From the NCBI GenBank assembly GCA_938003985.1, contig CALKWZ010000016.1, forward strand, positions 62,001 through 126,000: a DNA stretch of 64,000 nucleotides, given 5' to 3'. This document shows, piece after piece, positions 32,036 through 44,000 of this stretch (its first letter is position 1; every line of letters starts with the position of its first letter). Source of the stretch: an uncultured Verrucomicrobiota bacterium (GTDB lineage: Bacteria > Verrucomicrobiota > Kiritimatiellia > CAIQIC01 > Lenti-01). The translations under genes were made by a program, and so were the position numbers. The notes under the pieces were generated by a model, which searched no databases, had not been told where the DNA came from, and saw only the letters and a program-made list of their open reading frames with translations.

Positions 32036-32980
32036 ATGTTCAAGCGCATCCTCGTCACGGGCAGCACCGGTTTCCTGGGGCATCACCTGATGCCGAGGTT
32101 GCGGGAGGCTTTCCCCGAAGCGGAACTCGTCGGCGTCGGCCGCCGGGACGGGGATTTGCGCGATCCGGCCGCGGCGGCGCGCCTGCTGCGCGAAACGCAG
32201 CCGGATGGCGTGGTCCATCTGGCCGCGAAATCCGGGGGAATCCTGGCCAACCAGGTCCAGCCGGCGGATTATTTCTACGACAATCTGGCCATGAACCTGC
32301 ACGTGCTGCACGAATCCTGGCGCGCCGGCGTCCGCAAACTGGTCGCGTTCATGGGCGGGTGTTCCTATCCGGCCGCGGCCCGGTCTCCGATCGGCGAAGA
32401 CCAGATGTGGAACGGGTATCCCCAGATCGAAAGCGCCGGCTATTCGGTGGCGAAGAAAATGCTGCTGACCCAGTCGTGGGCCTACCGGGTGCAGCACGGC
32501 TTCAATTCGATCGTGCTCCTGCCGGGCAACGTCTACGGCGAGTGGGACAACTTCAACCTGAGCGAAGCCCACGTGATCCCCGCCCTGATCCGCAAGACCG
32601 TCGAAGCCCGGGAACGGGGCGCGGCGTCCATCGCCGCCATCGGCACCGGGCGGCCGGTGCGCGATTTCGTCTATGCGGGCGACGTGGCCGCCGTGGTCCC
32701 GTGGTTCATCCGGCACTACGATTCCAGCGAACCGGTCAATATTTCCACCGGCACCCGCATTTCGGTACGGGATTTGTTCGCGGCGGTTTGCCGCGCGACG
32801 GGATTCGCCGGCCGGGTCGAGTGGGATCCCGCCCGGCCCGACGGCCAGATGGAACGGATCTACGACGTGGCGCGCCTGCGGGCCTTGGGGCTGTCTTGCG
32901 ATACGCCGTTGGAAGAGGGGCTTCGGCGAACGGTGGATTGGTTCCTCGCGGCCCGGCAGGCCGGAACCGTGCGGCTTTGA
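32036..32980 (+). CDS. GDP-L-fucose synthase-like NAD-dependent epimerase
   Basis: 314-aa extended SDR enzyme. Rossmann motif GSTGFLG near the N-terminus, the GGCSYP block that carries the catalytic Ser/Cys region of GDP-fucose synthase, and YSVAKKM with the catalytic Tyr and Lys (YxxxK). GNVYGEWDNFNLSEAHVIPALI is typical of the GDP-L-fucose synthase (WcaG) branch, and VRDFVYAGDVAAV matches its later conserved block. It would make GDP-L-fucose or a related sugar for glycosylation. Start at 32036, with an in-frame ATG at 32027; a TAGGAT element overlaps the upstream stop codon. The adjacent GT-C, SDR and GT2 genes support a glycan role. Confidence 0.82.
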   Translation: MFKRILVTGSTGFLGHHLMPRLREAFPEAELVGVGRRDGDLRDPAAAARLLRETQPDGVVHLAAKSGGILANQVQPADYFYDNLAMNLHVLHESWRAGVRKLVAFMGGCSYPAAARSPIGEDQMWNGYPQIESAGYSVAKKMLLTQSWAYRVQHGFNSIVLLPGNVYGEWDNFNLSEAHVIPALIRKTVEARERGAASIAAIGTGRPVRDFVYAGDVAAVVPWFIRHYDSSEPVNISTGTRISVRDLFAAVCRATGFAGRVEWDPARPDGQMERIYDVARLRALGLSCDTPLEEGLRRTVDWFLAARQAGTVRL

Positions 32981-32981
32981 C

Positions 32982-33785
32982 ATGGCGCGCTGCATCGTCA
33001 TCGGGGCCAACGGATTCATCGGCGCGGCCGTGGCGGCGGAGGCGGTGCGCCGCGGCTACGAAACGGTGTCCGTCGACCGGGCCCATTACGAGGAATTCAA
33101 GGGCCAGGCCGCCGATCTGTTGGTGCATGCCGCCGGAAATGCGCGGAAATACGTCGACGAACGCGATCCTGTCGCCGGCTTCGAGCGCACCGTGGCCGCG
33201 ATCGTGCCGATTCTGCTGGAGTTCAGGCCGCGGCGGTTCATCCATCTGTCGAGCGGTGCGGTGTATCCGCACGAGGGCGATCCCGCGCGCAACCGGGAGG
33301 ACGCGCCGCTCGCGCCGGAGGACATGACCCGCTATGGATTCCACAAGTGGCTGGCCGAGCAACTGGTCCGGCACCATGCGGCCGACTGGATCATCTTGCG
33401 CCTGGGGGGATGCGTCGGGCCGGGGCTGCGCAAGAATGCGCTGTACGACCTGTTGACGGGCGGACCGCTGTTCGTCCATCCCGATTCGGAATTCCAATAC
33501 ATGGACGTCCGGGACGTCGCCGCCGCGATTTTCCAGCTGCACGAATCCGGGTTGGCCGCCGGTACGGTGCTCAATTTGTCGGCGCGGGGAACCGTTTCCA
33601 TCCGCCAGGCCGCCGCGTGGGCGGGGCGGACGTTGCCCGCCGATGCGGACCAGTCGCCCCGATGCCGGGCCGAACTCAACGTGGAACGGGCGGCGGAGCG
33701 GCTGTTCCTGCCGGAGACCGCGGAAGTCGTGCGGAAATTCATCCGCGAAACGAAGTCGGGCCGCATCCGCTTGGAGACCGGTTGA
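32982..33785 (+). CDS. NAD(P)-dependent sugar epimerase/dehydratase (SDR)
   Basis: 267-aa extended SDR. Rossmann motif GANGFIG at the N-terminus, HLSSGAVYPHEG (catalytic Ser region), YGFHK (catalytic YxxxK), and RLGGCVGPGLRKNALYDLL. It starts 1 nt after the previous SDR's stop and is probably co-transcribed. Short for the family, so it may lack part of the C-terminal substrate domain. Acts on a nucleotide-linked sugar; which one is not clear. Confidence 0.8.
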   Translation: MARCIVIGANGFIGAAVAAEAVRRGYETVSVDRAHYEEFKGQAADLLVHAAGNARKYVDERDPVAGFERTVAAIVPILLEFRPRRFIHLSSGAVYPHEGDPARNREDAPLAPEDMTRYGFHKWLAEQLVRHHAADWIILRLGGCVGPGLRKNALYDLLTGGPLFVHPDSEFQYMDVRDVAAAIFQLHESGLAAGTVLNLSARGTVSIRQAAAWAGRTLPADADQSPRCRAELNVERAAERLFLPETAEVVRKFIRETKSGRIRLETG

Positions 33786-33807
33786 GCGGGCCCCGGGGTC
33801 GCGGATC

Positions 33808-34530
33808 TCAAGTTCGGCGCATCTGCGCCAGCAGGCACTTGATGGCGATGGTCAATCCAGCTTTCGCCAATTGCAACCTATTGCGGTGCATAGAGATGCC
33901 AGAACTGCGCTCGGCGTAGCGCACGGGGATTTCCTGGACGCGCAAGCCTAACCGAGCCGCCCGAACGACGATTTCCGCCTCGTAGGAATAGGCGTCGTCC
34001 CGGAAGTCGATTTTCGCGCTGGCGGACCGGCTCCAGGCTTTCATGCCGGTCGTGACGTCCGTCGTCTTCCGGCCCGTCAGCAGGGAAACCCAGATCGCGA
34101 GCAGGCGGTTGCCGAAATCCCGGCAAAAGGTCGGTGGCGCGGAGGATTCCGACGAGCCCAGGAAGCGCGAGCCGATGCAAAGGTCGCACCGACCGGACTG
34201 GATGGGCGCCAGCAACGCGGGAAGATCCGCCGCATCGAATTGCCGGTCGGCGTCGAATTGGGCGATGGCGTCGGCGCGCGCCAAAGCCAGGCCGTCGCGG
34301 ATGGCATGGCCCTTGCCCCGGTCGGGAACGTGGCGGACGACGTGGATCGACGGATGCTTCGAGGCGCATGTTTCGGCCCGCTCCGCGGTGCGGTCGTTGC
34401 CGCCGGCCACGACCAGGATTTCCGCGTCGGGCATGGCCTGCAAGACCGCCTCCAGACAGGGGCCGATATTGTCTTCTTCGTTCCGGCAGGCGATCAGGAT
34501 CGATGCGGGAGGTTTGCGGGCGGTTTCCAC
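33808..34530 (-). CDS. Glycosyltransferase family 2 (dolichyl-phosphate-mannose synthase-like)
   Basis: 240 aa from a GTG at 34530 (VETARKPPASILIACRNEE...). A TTG at 34566 with 12 more residues is an alternative. GT-A fold markers: ILIACRNEEDNIGPCLEAVL, LVVAGGNDRTAE, GKGHAIRDGLALARADAIAQFDADRQF (the Asp pair of the DXD-like nucleotide-sugar site), IGSRFLG and KTTDVTTGMKAWSR. Closest in style to DPM1-like enzymes that transfer a sugar to a polyprenyl phosphate. Such a lipid-linked sugar would be a natural donor for the two GT-C proteins upstream. Convergent with the SDR gene; 22 nt separates the stops. Confidence 0.85.
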   Translation of the reverse strand: METARKPPASILIACRNEEDNIGPCLEAVLQAMPDAEILVVAGGNDRTAERAETCASKHPSIHVVRHVPDRGKGHAIRDGLALARADAIAQFDADRQFDAADLPALLAPIQSGRCDLCIGSRFLGSSESSAPPTFCRDFGNRLLAIWVSLLTGRKTTDVTTGMKAWSRSASAKIDFRDDAYSYEAEIVVRAARLGLRVQEIPVRYAERSSGISMHRNRLQLAKAGLTIAIKCLLAQMRRT

Positions 34531-35013
34531 GCCCCCCTTATGGCAGAGGGGAAGGCGCCGAGACAAGAGCGAAATGGGGTGGAACCTCTCTGCAATCCAC
34601 CGGAAAAGAAGGGGGTGCGTCCATCCCGGTGGAAATTTCTATCACGCTGCAGGGCAGACAATAGAAACAATTGAAAGCCACCGGGTTGTTCTGGGGCCCG
34701 ATTCAATGGGGGGGACCGGGCAGGCGCAAGCGGGGCAGGACTGCGCGGCACCGCGTCGGACGAGAATCCCGCAAACCCCGCAACGGTTAGCGCCCAAAGG
34801 CCGGCAAATCAGGCGCCGCATGCCGATGGAACGGCTTGCCTGGGACGCCCAACCGCCTGCGCGGCCGGCAATAAAATAGTGCGTTAAGAACGGGTTAGCG
34901 TCTTGACAGGGGGAACGAAATGGACGATTTTATATATACAAAATAAGGGTTGGATTGTGCCCCAAACGCATTTTGAGTTCCGGGTGTCTCGTGGAGTCTG
35001 AAGAAGGACGAGC
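34531..35013 (+). other. Leader region of the giant gene, no other gene seen
   Basis: About 480 nt between the GT2 start and the giant ORF. It contains no convincing ORF. The right part becomes AT-rich and holds the promoter. The 5' untranslated region has an AAGGA ribosome site 6 nt before the ATG at 35014. Confidence 0.6.
34903..34936 (+). promoter_or_regulatory. Promoter of the giant surface-protein gene
   Basis: Consensus TTGACA at 34903-34908. Downstream is the AT tract GATTTTATATATAC; TTTTAT (34928-34933, spacing 19) or TATATA are -10 candidates. It predicts a 5' leader of roughly 70 nt with a ribosome site. Confidence 0.6.
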
Positions 35014-38000
35014 ATGAAAAGTACCACTGCGCACTACGCGGACGATCTCACGGCGAAGAAATTCGCGGATCGTTCGTCGCAAGCCATTTCCTGCCGGGAG
35101 GCGCGCCGTTCGCGCCGCCGGTGGCTCGCCGTCATCGCGGCGGCCGCCGCGTTGGCCGGCCTGGCGCCCCGCCAGGCCGAAGCGGCGTATACCGGCACGG
35201 GCACGTTCAATCTCATCACGGATCCGGCGGACATCACGTCGGGTGGGTACTACGTGTTCGTGGGCGGTGGAACCTACGGGGCCACGGCGATGGGTACCTT
35301 TACGCCCAGCTATCTGGTCACCGTCGGAGTGACCACGACCGGCGGTCAGATCGTCAATCCTCCGGGGGATCGGGTTTGGAGGATCGACGGCAGTTCGACC
35401 AGCTGGAGCATCTTCATCGAAACGGCGAGCTATTACATCGGCCACCGGTCCGCCAACAACGCCGTTTCGACGGCGGCTTCCACGTCGGCCCAGTTCAATT
35501 GGACGTTCGCCACCACGGTGTCCAGCGCGTTCAGCGTCCGAAACATCGGATCCACCCTCCGCGTGCTTCAATACAACTCGGGCACACCCCGGTTTGCCGC
35601 CTATTCTTCCGCCCAGCAGCCCGTCCGCCTGTACAAGATGGCGTCGGCGGCCGCTTCGGTGACGATCGCGAACACGGGGACGCCGGCGGCGGGGAACGTC
35701 GCGGCGGGGACGGCCAACGCGGTGCTGTTCGGCTTCAGCCTGACGCCGGACGCGAGCATCGATTTCACGGCGTTGAGCCTGGATACGGCCGGGACGGCGA
35801 CGTCTTCGGACCTGAGCAACTTCGAAGTGGTCTACGACGCGGACAGCAGCGGCACCTACAACGCCGGCGACAGCGTGGTGTCGAGCGCGGCGCAGGCGCT
35901 GGGCGATCCGATCAGCTTCACGATCACGGGCCAGACGGGCTTCAGCGCGGCGCGGCGGTACTTGGTGATCGCCGACGTGGCGGCTTCGCCGACGGCGGGG
36001 CGCACGATCACGTGCAACATCGCGGCGGCCGGCGACGTGACGACGACGGGCACGGAAAGCGGCACGGCCTCGGGCAACCAGCAGACGATCATCACGCTGC
36101 CGACGCTGACCTCGCCGACGGCGACGTCGATCGGCCAGACCGGGGCGACGCTGGGGGCGAACGTGACGAGCCTGGGCGGGACGACGATTTCGGAACGCGG
36201 CACGGTGTGGGGCACGTCGGCCAACCCGACCGGCAACGCCGATGCCGAAGGCGGAACGACGACGGGCGCGTTCTCGGAGAGCCGCACGGGGCTGACCCAG
36301 GGCACGAAGTACTACTATCGCGGCTACGCGATCAACTCGGTCGGCACCGCCTATTCGGCCGACGGCAGCTTCCACACGGAGCCGGCGCAGGCGACGGATA
36401 TTTCCTTCTCCGGCGTGGGCACGTACGTGATGACGGTCAACTGGACCAAGCCGGCTTCGGCCGACGGGGTGATCGTGGTGATGCGGGCGAGCAATGCGAC
36501 CGTGGACGATCCGGTGGACGGCACGGTGTACACCGGCAACGCGGCCTACGGCAGTTCGGCGCTGGGCAGCAGCTACGTGGTCTATGCCGGCAGCGGATCC
36601 TCCGTGGACGTCACGGGCTTGTCCGCCTCCACGACCTACTACGTCGAAATCTTCGCCTACAAGGGGACGGTGGCGGACAGCGGCGTGGACCAGGGCATCA
36701 ACTACCGGCAGACCAGTCCGCTGGCCGACAACGAGGCGACGTTGGCGGCCAGTTCGCCGGCGACGATCACGACGCAGCCGGACGCGACCTATGCGGGCTG
36801 CGCCGGATCGAGCGTGAACCTGACGGTGACCGCGTCGGGCAGCGCCCCCATCAGCTACGCCTGGCGCAAGCGCGGCACGGGCTGGAGCGCCAACTGGTCG
36901 CTCACGACCGATGCCAGCAACGGCGGCGTGTTCATCGGCAACAACCAGTCCAGCATCGACACCAGCAGCAAGGCCTGGGGCATGTGGGCCAACAACGGTT
37001 TCACGACCGAAGCCAAGCGCGATTTCGGCGCGGTGGCCACCGGCCAGGTGTTCTACGTCGAGATGGACAACGCCGGCGTGGGCAGCGGCTCGGTCGTCGG
37101 GTTCAGCCTGCAGAACAGCAGCGGCACGACCGCCTTCGAGTTCTATTTCCAGGGCGGCGACAGCAACTACACGATCAACCGCAACGGCGGCGAGCAGGAT
37201 ACGGGCATCGGCTGGACCGATGCCGGCCTGGAAATCTACCTGACGAACGTGACGACGACCACCTACGCCATGGCGGTCAAGGTCAAGGGCGGTTCGACCT
37301 ACGCCTTCTCGGGCACGTACGCCAACAGCGTGTCCTCCATCAGCCGGTTCCGCGCCTTCTACTATGAAGCCAGCGGGCAGTCGGGCGGCGACCTGTTCTT
37401 CAACAACCTCCGCGCGGGCGGATTCGCCAATGCCCCCTTGTACGACGACAACGCGGCGGCCTACTCCTCCTGGAGCGGCGACTACGGCCAGAAGCCGCTG
37501 TCGAACGGCGGCGACATCTCGGGGGCGACGTCGGACACGTTGACGATCAGCAATCTCGAAGCGGCCGACGCGGGGACCTACGACGTGGTCGTCTACAATC
37601 CCTTCGGCGGGGCCTCTTCCATCACCACCAACGGCGTGCTGACGGTCTACGCGCTGCCGACGATTTCGCTGGGCGCCAGCCCGACGGTGTACCGCGGCAC
37701 GACGAGCGCGAACCTGACGTACAGCGCCACGACCGGGAACGCCAACCAGTACCGGATCGATTTCGACGCCACGGCGGAAGCCGCGGGCTTCGCCGACGTG
37801 GCGTGGGGGGCGCTGGGCGCCAGCCCGATCGCGGTGACGGTTCCGGCCGGAGCGGCGGCGGCGGCGTACAACGCGACGATCTACGTCCGGAACTCGACGA
37901 CGAACTGCGAGAGCGCCGGGAGCGCCTTCACGGTGACGGTCAGCGCGATCAACAACCCCAGCGGCCAGACCGCGACGCGCGACGCGGTGAACGTGACGAG

Positions 38001-41000
38001 CGAGATCGACCTGGCGTGGACCCGGAACGCCCAGACGCACAACGTGATGGTGGTGCGCAAGACGTCCGCCCAATCCTGGACGGAGCCCACGCAGGGTTCG
38101 GGCTACGTCGCCGGCAACAGCATCGGCGACGGCGTGGTGGTGTACAACGGCGCGCTGGAGGCCTACAGCAACACGGGCCTCTCGTCCGGCACGACGTACG
38201 ACTACAAGTTCTATTCGGTCAACAACAACTACTATTCCGCGGGCGTGACGGCGCAGGCCTCCACGCTGGCGCTGCCGACCTTGACGACGCCGACGGCGAC
38301 GTCGATCGGGCAGACCGGCGCGACGCTGGGGGCGACGGTCACGGCCAACGGCGGGGAGGCGCTGTCCAGCCGCGGCACGGTGTGGGGCACGGCGACGGAT
38401 CCGACGGGCAACGCGCTGGCGGAAGGCGGCACGGCGGTCAGCGCGTTTTCGCATGCCCGGACGGGCCTGAGCCAGGGCATCCAGTACTACTACCGCGGCT
38501 ACGCGGTGAATTCGGCCGGGACGGCCTATTCGCCGAACGGCAGCTTCTACACGGAACCGGGCCAGGCCAGCAGCGTGCAGTTCACCGCCGTGGCGGGCAC
38601 GACGATGACGATTTCCTGGACGGCCGGGGCGGCCGCCGACGGCGCGATCGTGGTGGTGCGGGCCGGCAATTCCGCGGTGACCGATCCGACCGACGGCACG
38701 CTGCACAGCGCCGACGCGGCGTTCGGCAGCGGCGCCGATCTCGGCAGCGGCAGCTACGTGGTCTATCGCGGCGCCGGCACGTCCGTGGACGTGACGGGGC
38801 TCTCGGAGGGCACGACCTACTACGTCGAAGTCTTCGCCTACAAGGGCACGGTGGCCGACAGCGGCGCAGACCAGGGCATCAATTATCGCCAGACCAGCCC
38901 CGCCACGGGCAACCAGGCCACCTGCACGACGCTGTCCGCGCCGACGGGGCTCTATGCCAACCCGACCAATGACACCTCGTTCACCGCGAATTGGTCGGCC
39001 GTCTCCGGCGCCACGAACTACTACATCGACGTCAGCACCAACGCCAGCTTCGGCGGCGGGGCCGTCAACCTGATGAGCAACGCCGGCTTCGAAACCGGCG
39101 ACAGCACGGACTGGGACAAGTTCGAAACCGAGTATTCCGTGGTCTCGACCGATCCCCAGGAGGGCACCTACCACGTGGCGATCACGGCCACCGCCACGCG
39201 CGACCTGACGCAGAACGTCGACATCACCGGCGACGGCGTGACCGAGTACGAGATCAGCTACTGGTACAAGGGCACGGGCAACGCCCGCATCTGGGCGGCG
39301 TGGACGGCCGGCGGCCAGGTTTCGGGCGACAGTCTCCAGCCTGGTTCCTACAATCCTGCGGCCTCGGAATGGACCAAGATGACCTACACGGTCGTGCCGC
39401 AGAACGGGGCCAACACGCTGTTCTACGAAATCCGCACCTATAGCGGCGCCAGCATGAAGTTCGACAATTTCTTCGTCGGCGTGGCCGGCGGCAGCGGCAC
39501 GCCCAACTACGTTGCCGGCTATTCGAACCGGCTGGTGGGGGCGGGCACGAGCCAGTCCGTGACGGGGTTGACGGCGGCGACGGCCTATTATTACCGCCTG
39601 CGGGCGGAGAACGCCTGCGGACCGAGCGTCAACTCGTCGACGGCCACGGTGACGACCGTGGCGGCGACGCCTTCGCAAACCCTGCGTTTCACGGGCTTCG
39701 AGGGCACGGCGAGCGACAACTGGTCGTGGACGCTTTCGACCGCGGCGGTGGAATACGGTCCGCGGGCGACGACCAACGCGACGGGCAGCTACAGCTTGAT
39801 GCTGAGCGGATCCAACGCGGGCAACGTGGATCCGACGGTGACCTTCGACAACGTGAAGATGCCGCCGAGCGCCACGGCCGTTTCCGTGGTGGTAGCCTAC
39901 GCCTGCTCGGGCGCGGATACCGGCGACGATCTCTATTTGGAAGTGTCCTACGACAATGGCGGCACTTGGCCGGTTTCCACGCAATTGGTGGACGGCGCGT
40001 CCAACCTGGCCAACGGATTCACCCAGACGACCGCGGGCAACACGGCGGGTTCGAACCCGTATGCCCTGGCCCTGCCGAACAACGTCACGAACGTGCGGGT
40101 GCGCATCCGCTACGACGAAGCCGCGGCCGGCGACAACCGCTACGATGAATTCTACATCGACGACGTGAAGCTGGTTTCGGCCACGGACGGCCTGAAGACG
40201 GTGGCCTTCAGCGGCACCCAAACCATCCAGGTCGAAACGAACACGACCGCGTTCAATATACCGATCACGATCTCTTCGGCGGCGGACGCGACGGTGCGGG
40301 TGGCGATCGCCGGCACGGCGCAGGCCGGCGGCACGGACTTCACGGCCACGACGACGAACATCGTCTTCACGGCGGGCGGCGGGACGACGGCCAACCTGCA
40401 AATCACGCTCAACAACGATTCGATTGCGGAAGGCCCGGAGTCGGTTCGCTTGACGCTGACGCAGGCCGACGGCTGTCGGGTGGTCGGACCGGACGTGCAC
40501 ACCTTGTTCATCCGCGACGACGACGGCTTCTCCCTCGTGGCGGCCAACCTCGTGAACGGGACGGTGACGGTGGGCGACGTGACGGCCTGGGGCGAGGCCG
40601 GGCAGCGGTTGCTGCGGACGTTGCAGCCGGACATCGTGGCGATCCAGGAGTGGGTGATCACCAACGCCAGCTACCAGGCGTTCGTCGATTCGAACTTCGG
40701 TTCCGGCTACTACTACGTGGTGGACGGCGTGACCGGCCAGTACGCGATTCCCAACGGCATCATCAGCCGCTGGCCGTTCCTGGAAACCAACGTCTGGGAC
40801 GACGTCTACGCGGGCTACCGCGAACACATGCACGCGCGCATCGACCTGCCGGGCCCGAAGGATCTGAACCTCGTCAGCGTGCACCTCAAGGCGGGCGACA
40901 CGGCGGGCGACCTGACGACGCGCGAAAACCAGGCGCGGGCGATCACCAACTACGTCGCCACGGCGAACTTCGGGTCGAGCAACTACTTGGCCATCGCGGG

Positions 41001-44000
41001 CGATTTGAACCAGACCAACCGGACGGCCGAAACGGTGCTGACGATCCTCGGGACGATCGTCAGCGATGCCGACCAGCCGACGACCAAGTCGGGCAGCAAG
41101 AACACGAATCCGGCCGACACGCGGCCCTACGACTTCGTGTTGCCGGACGCCGCGCTGGAAGCGGTGGCCCAGGCCGTGACCTACAACGGCACCTCGTTCC
41201 CCGAAGGCCTGCTCTTCGACACGCGCGAGTGGGGCGACCACCAGTATCCGGCCCGGGCCTACGATTCGCGGGCGACGAACCTGACCCACCGGCCGGTGGT
41301 GAAGGTCTTTGCCCTGCTGCCGGGCGTGACGATCGACAACACCGGTACGCCGGGCGCGGGGAACATCGCGGCGGGCGCCGCGAACGCCGTGATCTTCGGC
41401 TTCCGCATCGATCCGGGCGGGGCCAGCATCGACTTCACGGGTCTGAGCCTCGACACGGCCGGCACGGCGACGTCGTCCGACCTGAGCAACTTCGAAGTGA
41501 TCTACGACGCCGACAACAGCGGCACCTACAACGGCGGCGACAGCGTGGTGTCGAGCGCGGCCCAGGCGCTGGGCGATCCGATCAGCTTCACGATCGCGGG
41601 CCAGAGCGGCTTCAGCGCCGCGCGGCGCTATTTGGTGATCGCCGACGTGGCGGCTGCGCCGACGGCCGGCCGGACCATCACCTGCAACGTCGCGGCTCCG
41701 AGCGACGTGACGACGACCGGCAACGAGACCGGCACCGCCGCGGGCAACGCGCAAACCATCATCACGGCGCCGTCCATCACGACGCCGACGGCGACGGCCA
41801 TCGGCCAGACGGCGGCCACGCTCGGCGCGACGCTCGCCGCGAACAACGGCGCGACCGTGACGGATTACGGCGTGGTCTGGAACGTGGCCGGCACCCCGAC
41901 GACGGCCGACAACAAGGTGCAGGAAAGCACGACCGAGCCGGCCATGCCGGAGGTCTTCGACGTGAGCGCGTCCGGCTTGGGCCAGGGCACGCGGATCTAC
42001 TACCGCGGCTATGCGATCAACTCCGTCAACACGGCGTATTCCGCGCAGGGCAGCTTCTACACCGAACCCGGCCAGGCCAGCGACGTGGCCTTCGCCAACG
42101 TGACGGCCACGGGCATGCGCATCACCTGGACGGCGGGCGCGGACAGCGACGGCGCGATCGTCGTGGTGCGCGCGTCCAGCGCGGTGGCGGACGATCCGAC
42201 GGACGGCACGCTGCATTCGGCCAGCACGACTTTCGGCAGCGGCGCCAACCTGGGCAACAGCAGCTACGTGGTGTATCGCAGCAGCGGCACGCAGGTGGAC
42301 GTGACGGGGCTGACGGCCGGCACGACCTACCACGTGGCGGTGTACGCCTACAAGGGAACGGTGGCGGACAGCGGGGCCGATCTCGGCATCAACTACCGGC
42401 AGACCAGTGCGGCGACCGGCAACCGGGCCACGCTGGCGGCGGAACCGACCAGCCACGCGACGAGCCTGTCCTTCACGGGCGTGACCGACGTGCAGATGAC
42501 GGTCAACTGGACGAGCGGCAACGGCGCGAGCCGGATCGTGGTCGTGCGGGCGGGTTCGGCGACGAGCTGGACGCCGACGGACGGCACGGCGCCCTCCGGC
42601 GTCAACGCGAACTTCGCCAGCGCGACCGACCAGGGCAGCGGCAACAAGATCTGCTACGACGGCAGCGGCGCGACCTTCACGCTCTCCGGCCTGACGGCGG
42701 ACACGACCTACTACGTGACGATCTTCGAATACAACGGCACCGGCACCGGCGTGAACTACTACACGAGCCCCACGCCGCTCAACGGCAACCAGACGACGGC
42801 TTCCGCCACCTGCGTGCCGGACCAGCTGGTCCTGGTGCAGCAAACCAACTACTACGCGTCCGTCTTCGCGGACGGCGGCAACGCCTTCAACAATTCCACC
42901 AACGAGGTCGGCATGTGGGCCAACTCCGGCAACAAGCAGACGGCGGCTTGGCGGACGTTCAAGACGTCCGGCAACGGCGGCGGCGAAAACCGCGAACTGC
43001 AACCCGGCGACCGGTTCCAGATCAGCCTGTGGGGCTATTCGCCGCGGGGCATCCTGGGCATATCCCTGAACGACGGGGCGGCCACGAACTCGTGGGCGAA
43101 CCGGACCAACAACACCCGCGGCTACCTCGAGTGCGGCAACAATTACGGCGACCTCTACGTGACGGATTCCGGCGGGGCGTCGAGCTGGTCGGGCATCCGG
43201 CCGTGGAACACCACCCTCACGCTGGAATTCCGCATCCTGTCGAGCCGCGAATTCACGGCCAACGTCGTGGGGCAGACGCCGAAATACGATCGGTCCATGA
43301 TCGGCGCCCCGGGCGACACGGACCGCATCGACGGCTATTCCATCTATTATGCGGACGACTGGAACGGCAGCGGGAGCCAAAACGCCTACTGGAAGCAGGA
43401 CACGACGATCACGAACCTGGGCTTCGTCGAATTCGGCGCGGACGACGCCACCCGGACGATCTACGGCAAGATCACCGACGGCACGAACCCGAAGTGCACG
43501 AACACCCTCAGCCCGAACTACCTGAAGAAGTCGGGCTCGGGGACGGTCACCCTGAACAACGCCAACAGCACCTATACCTTGTATACGGACATCGCGGGCG
43601 GCACGCTGTCGATCGCGGAAGACGGCGCGCTGGGCACGGCGCCGGGGTCGGCCGCGCCGGGCCATCTGCGGATTTCCGGCGCGGGGGCGGCGCTGGTGGG
43701 TTTGGACACCTTCACGCTCAACGCGAACCGCGGCCTCATGATGTCGAACTGGATGTACTGGGGCGTGGCGTCCGGCGAGGCGATGACCTACAACGGCGTC
43801 ATCACGGACGGCGCCGGCAGCTACCAGATCGTGAAGAACCAGGCCGGCGAACTGATCCTGGGCGGCAACAACGCCTACGACAACGGCACCTATATCGACG
43901 CCGGCACGCTGACGCTGAACCACGCGAACGCGGCCGGCACCGGCGGCATCTTCGTCGGCCAGGATTCCGGCAGCGCCGCGGCGACCCTGAAGCTGGGCGC

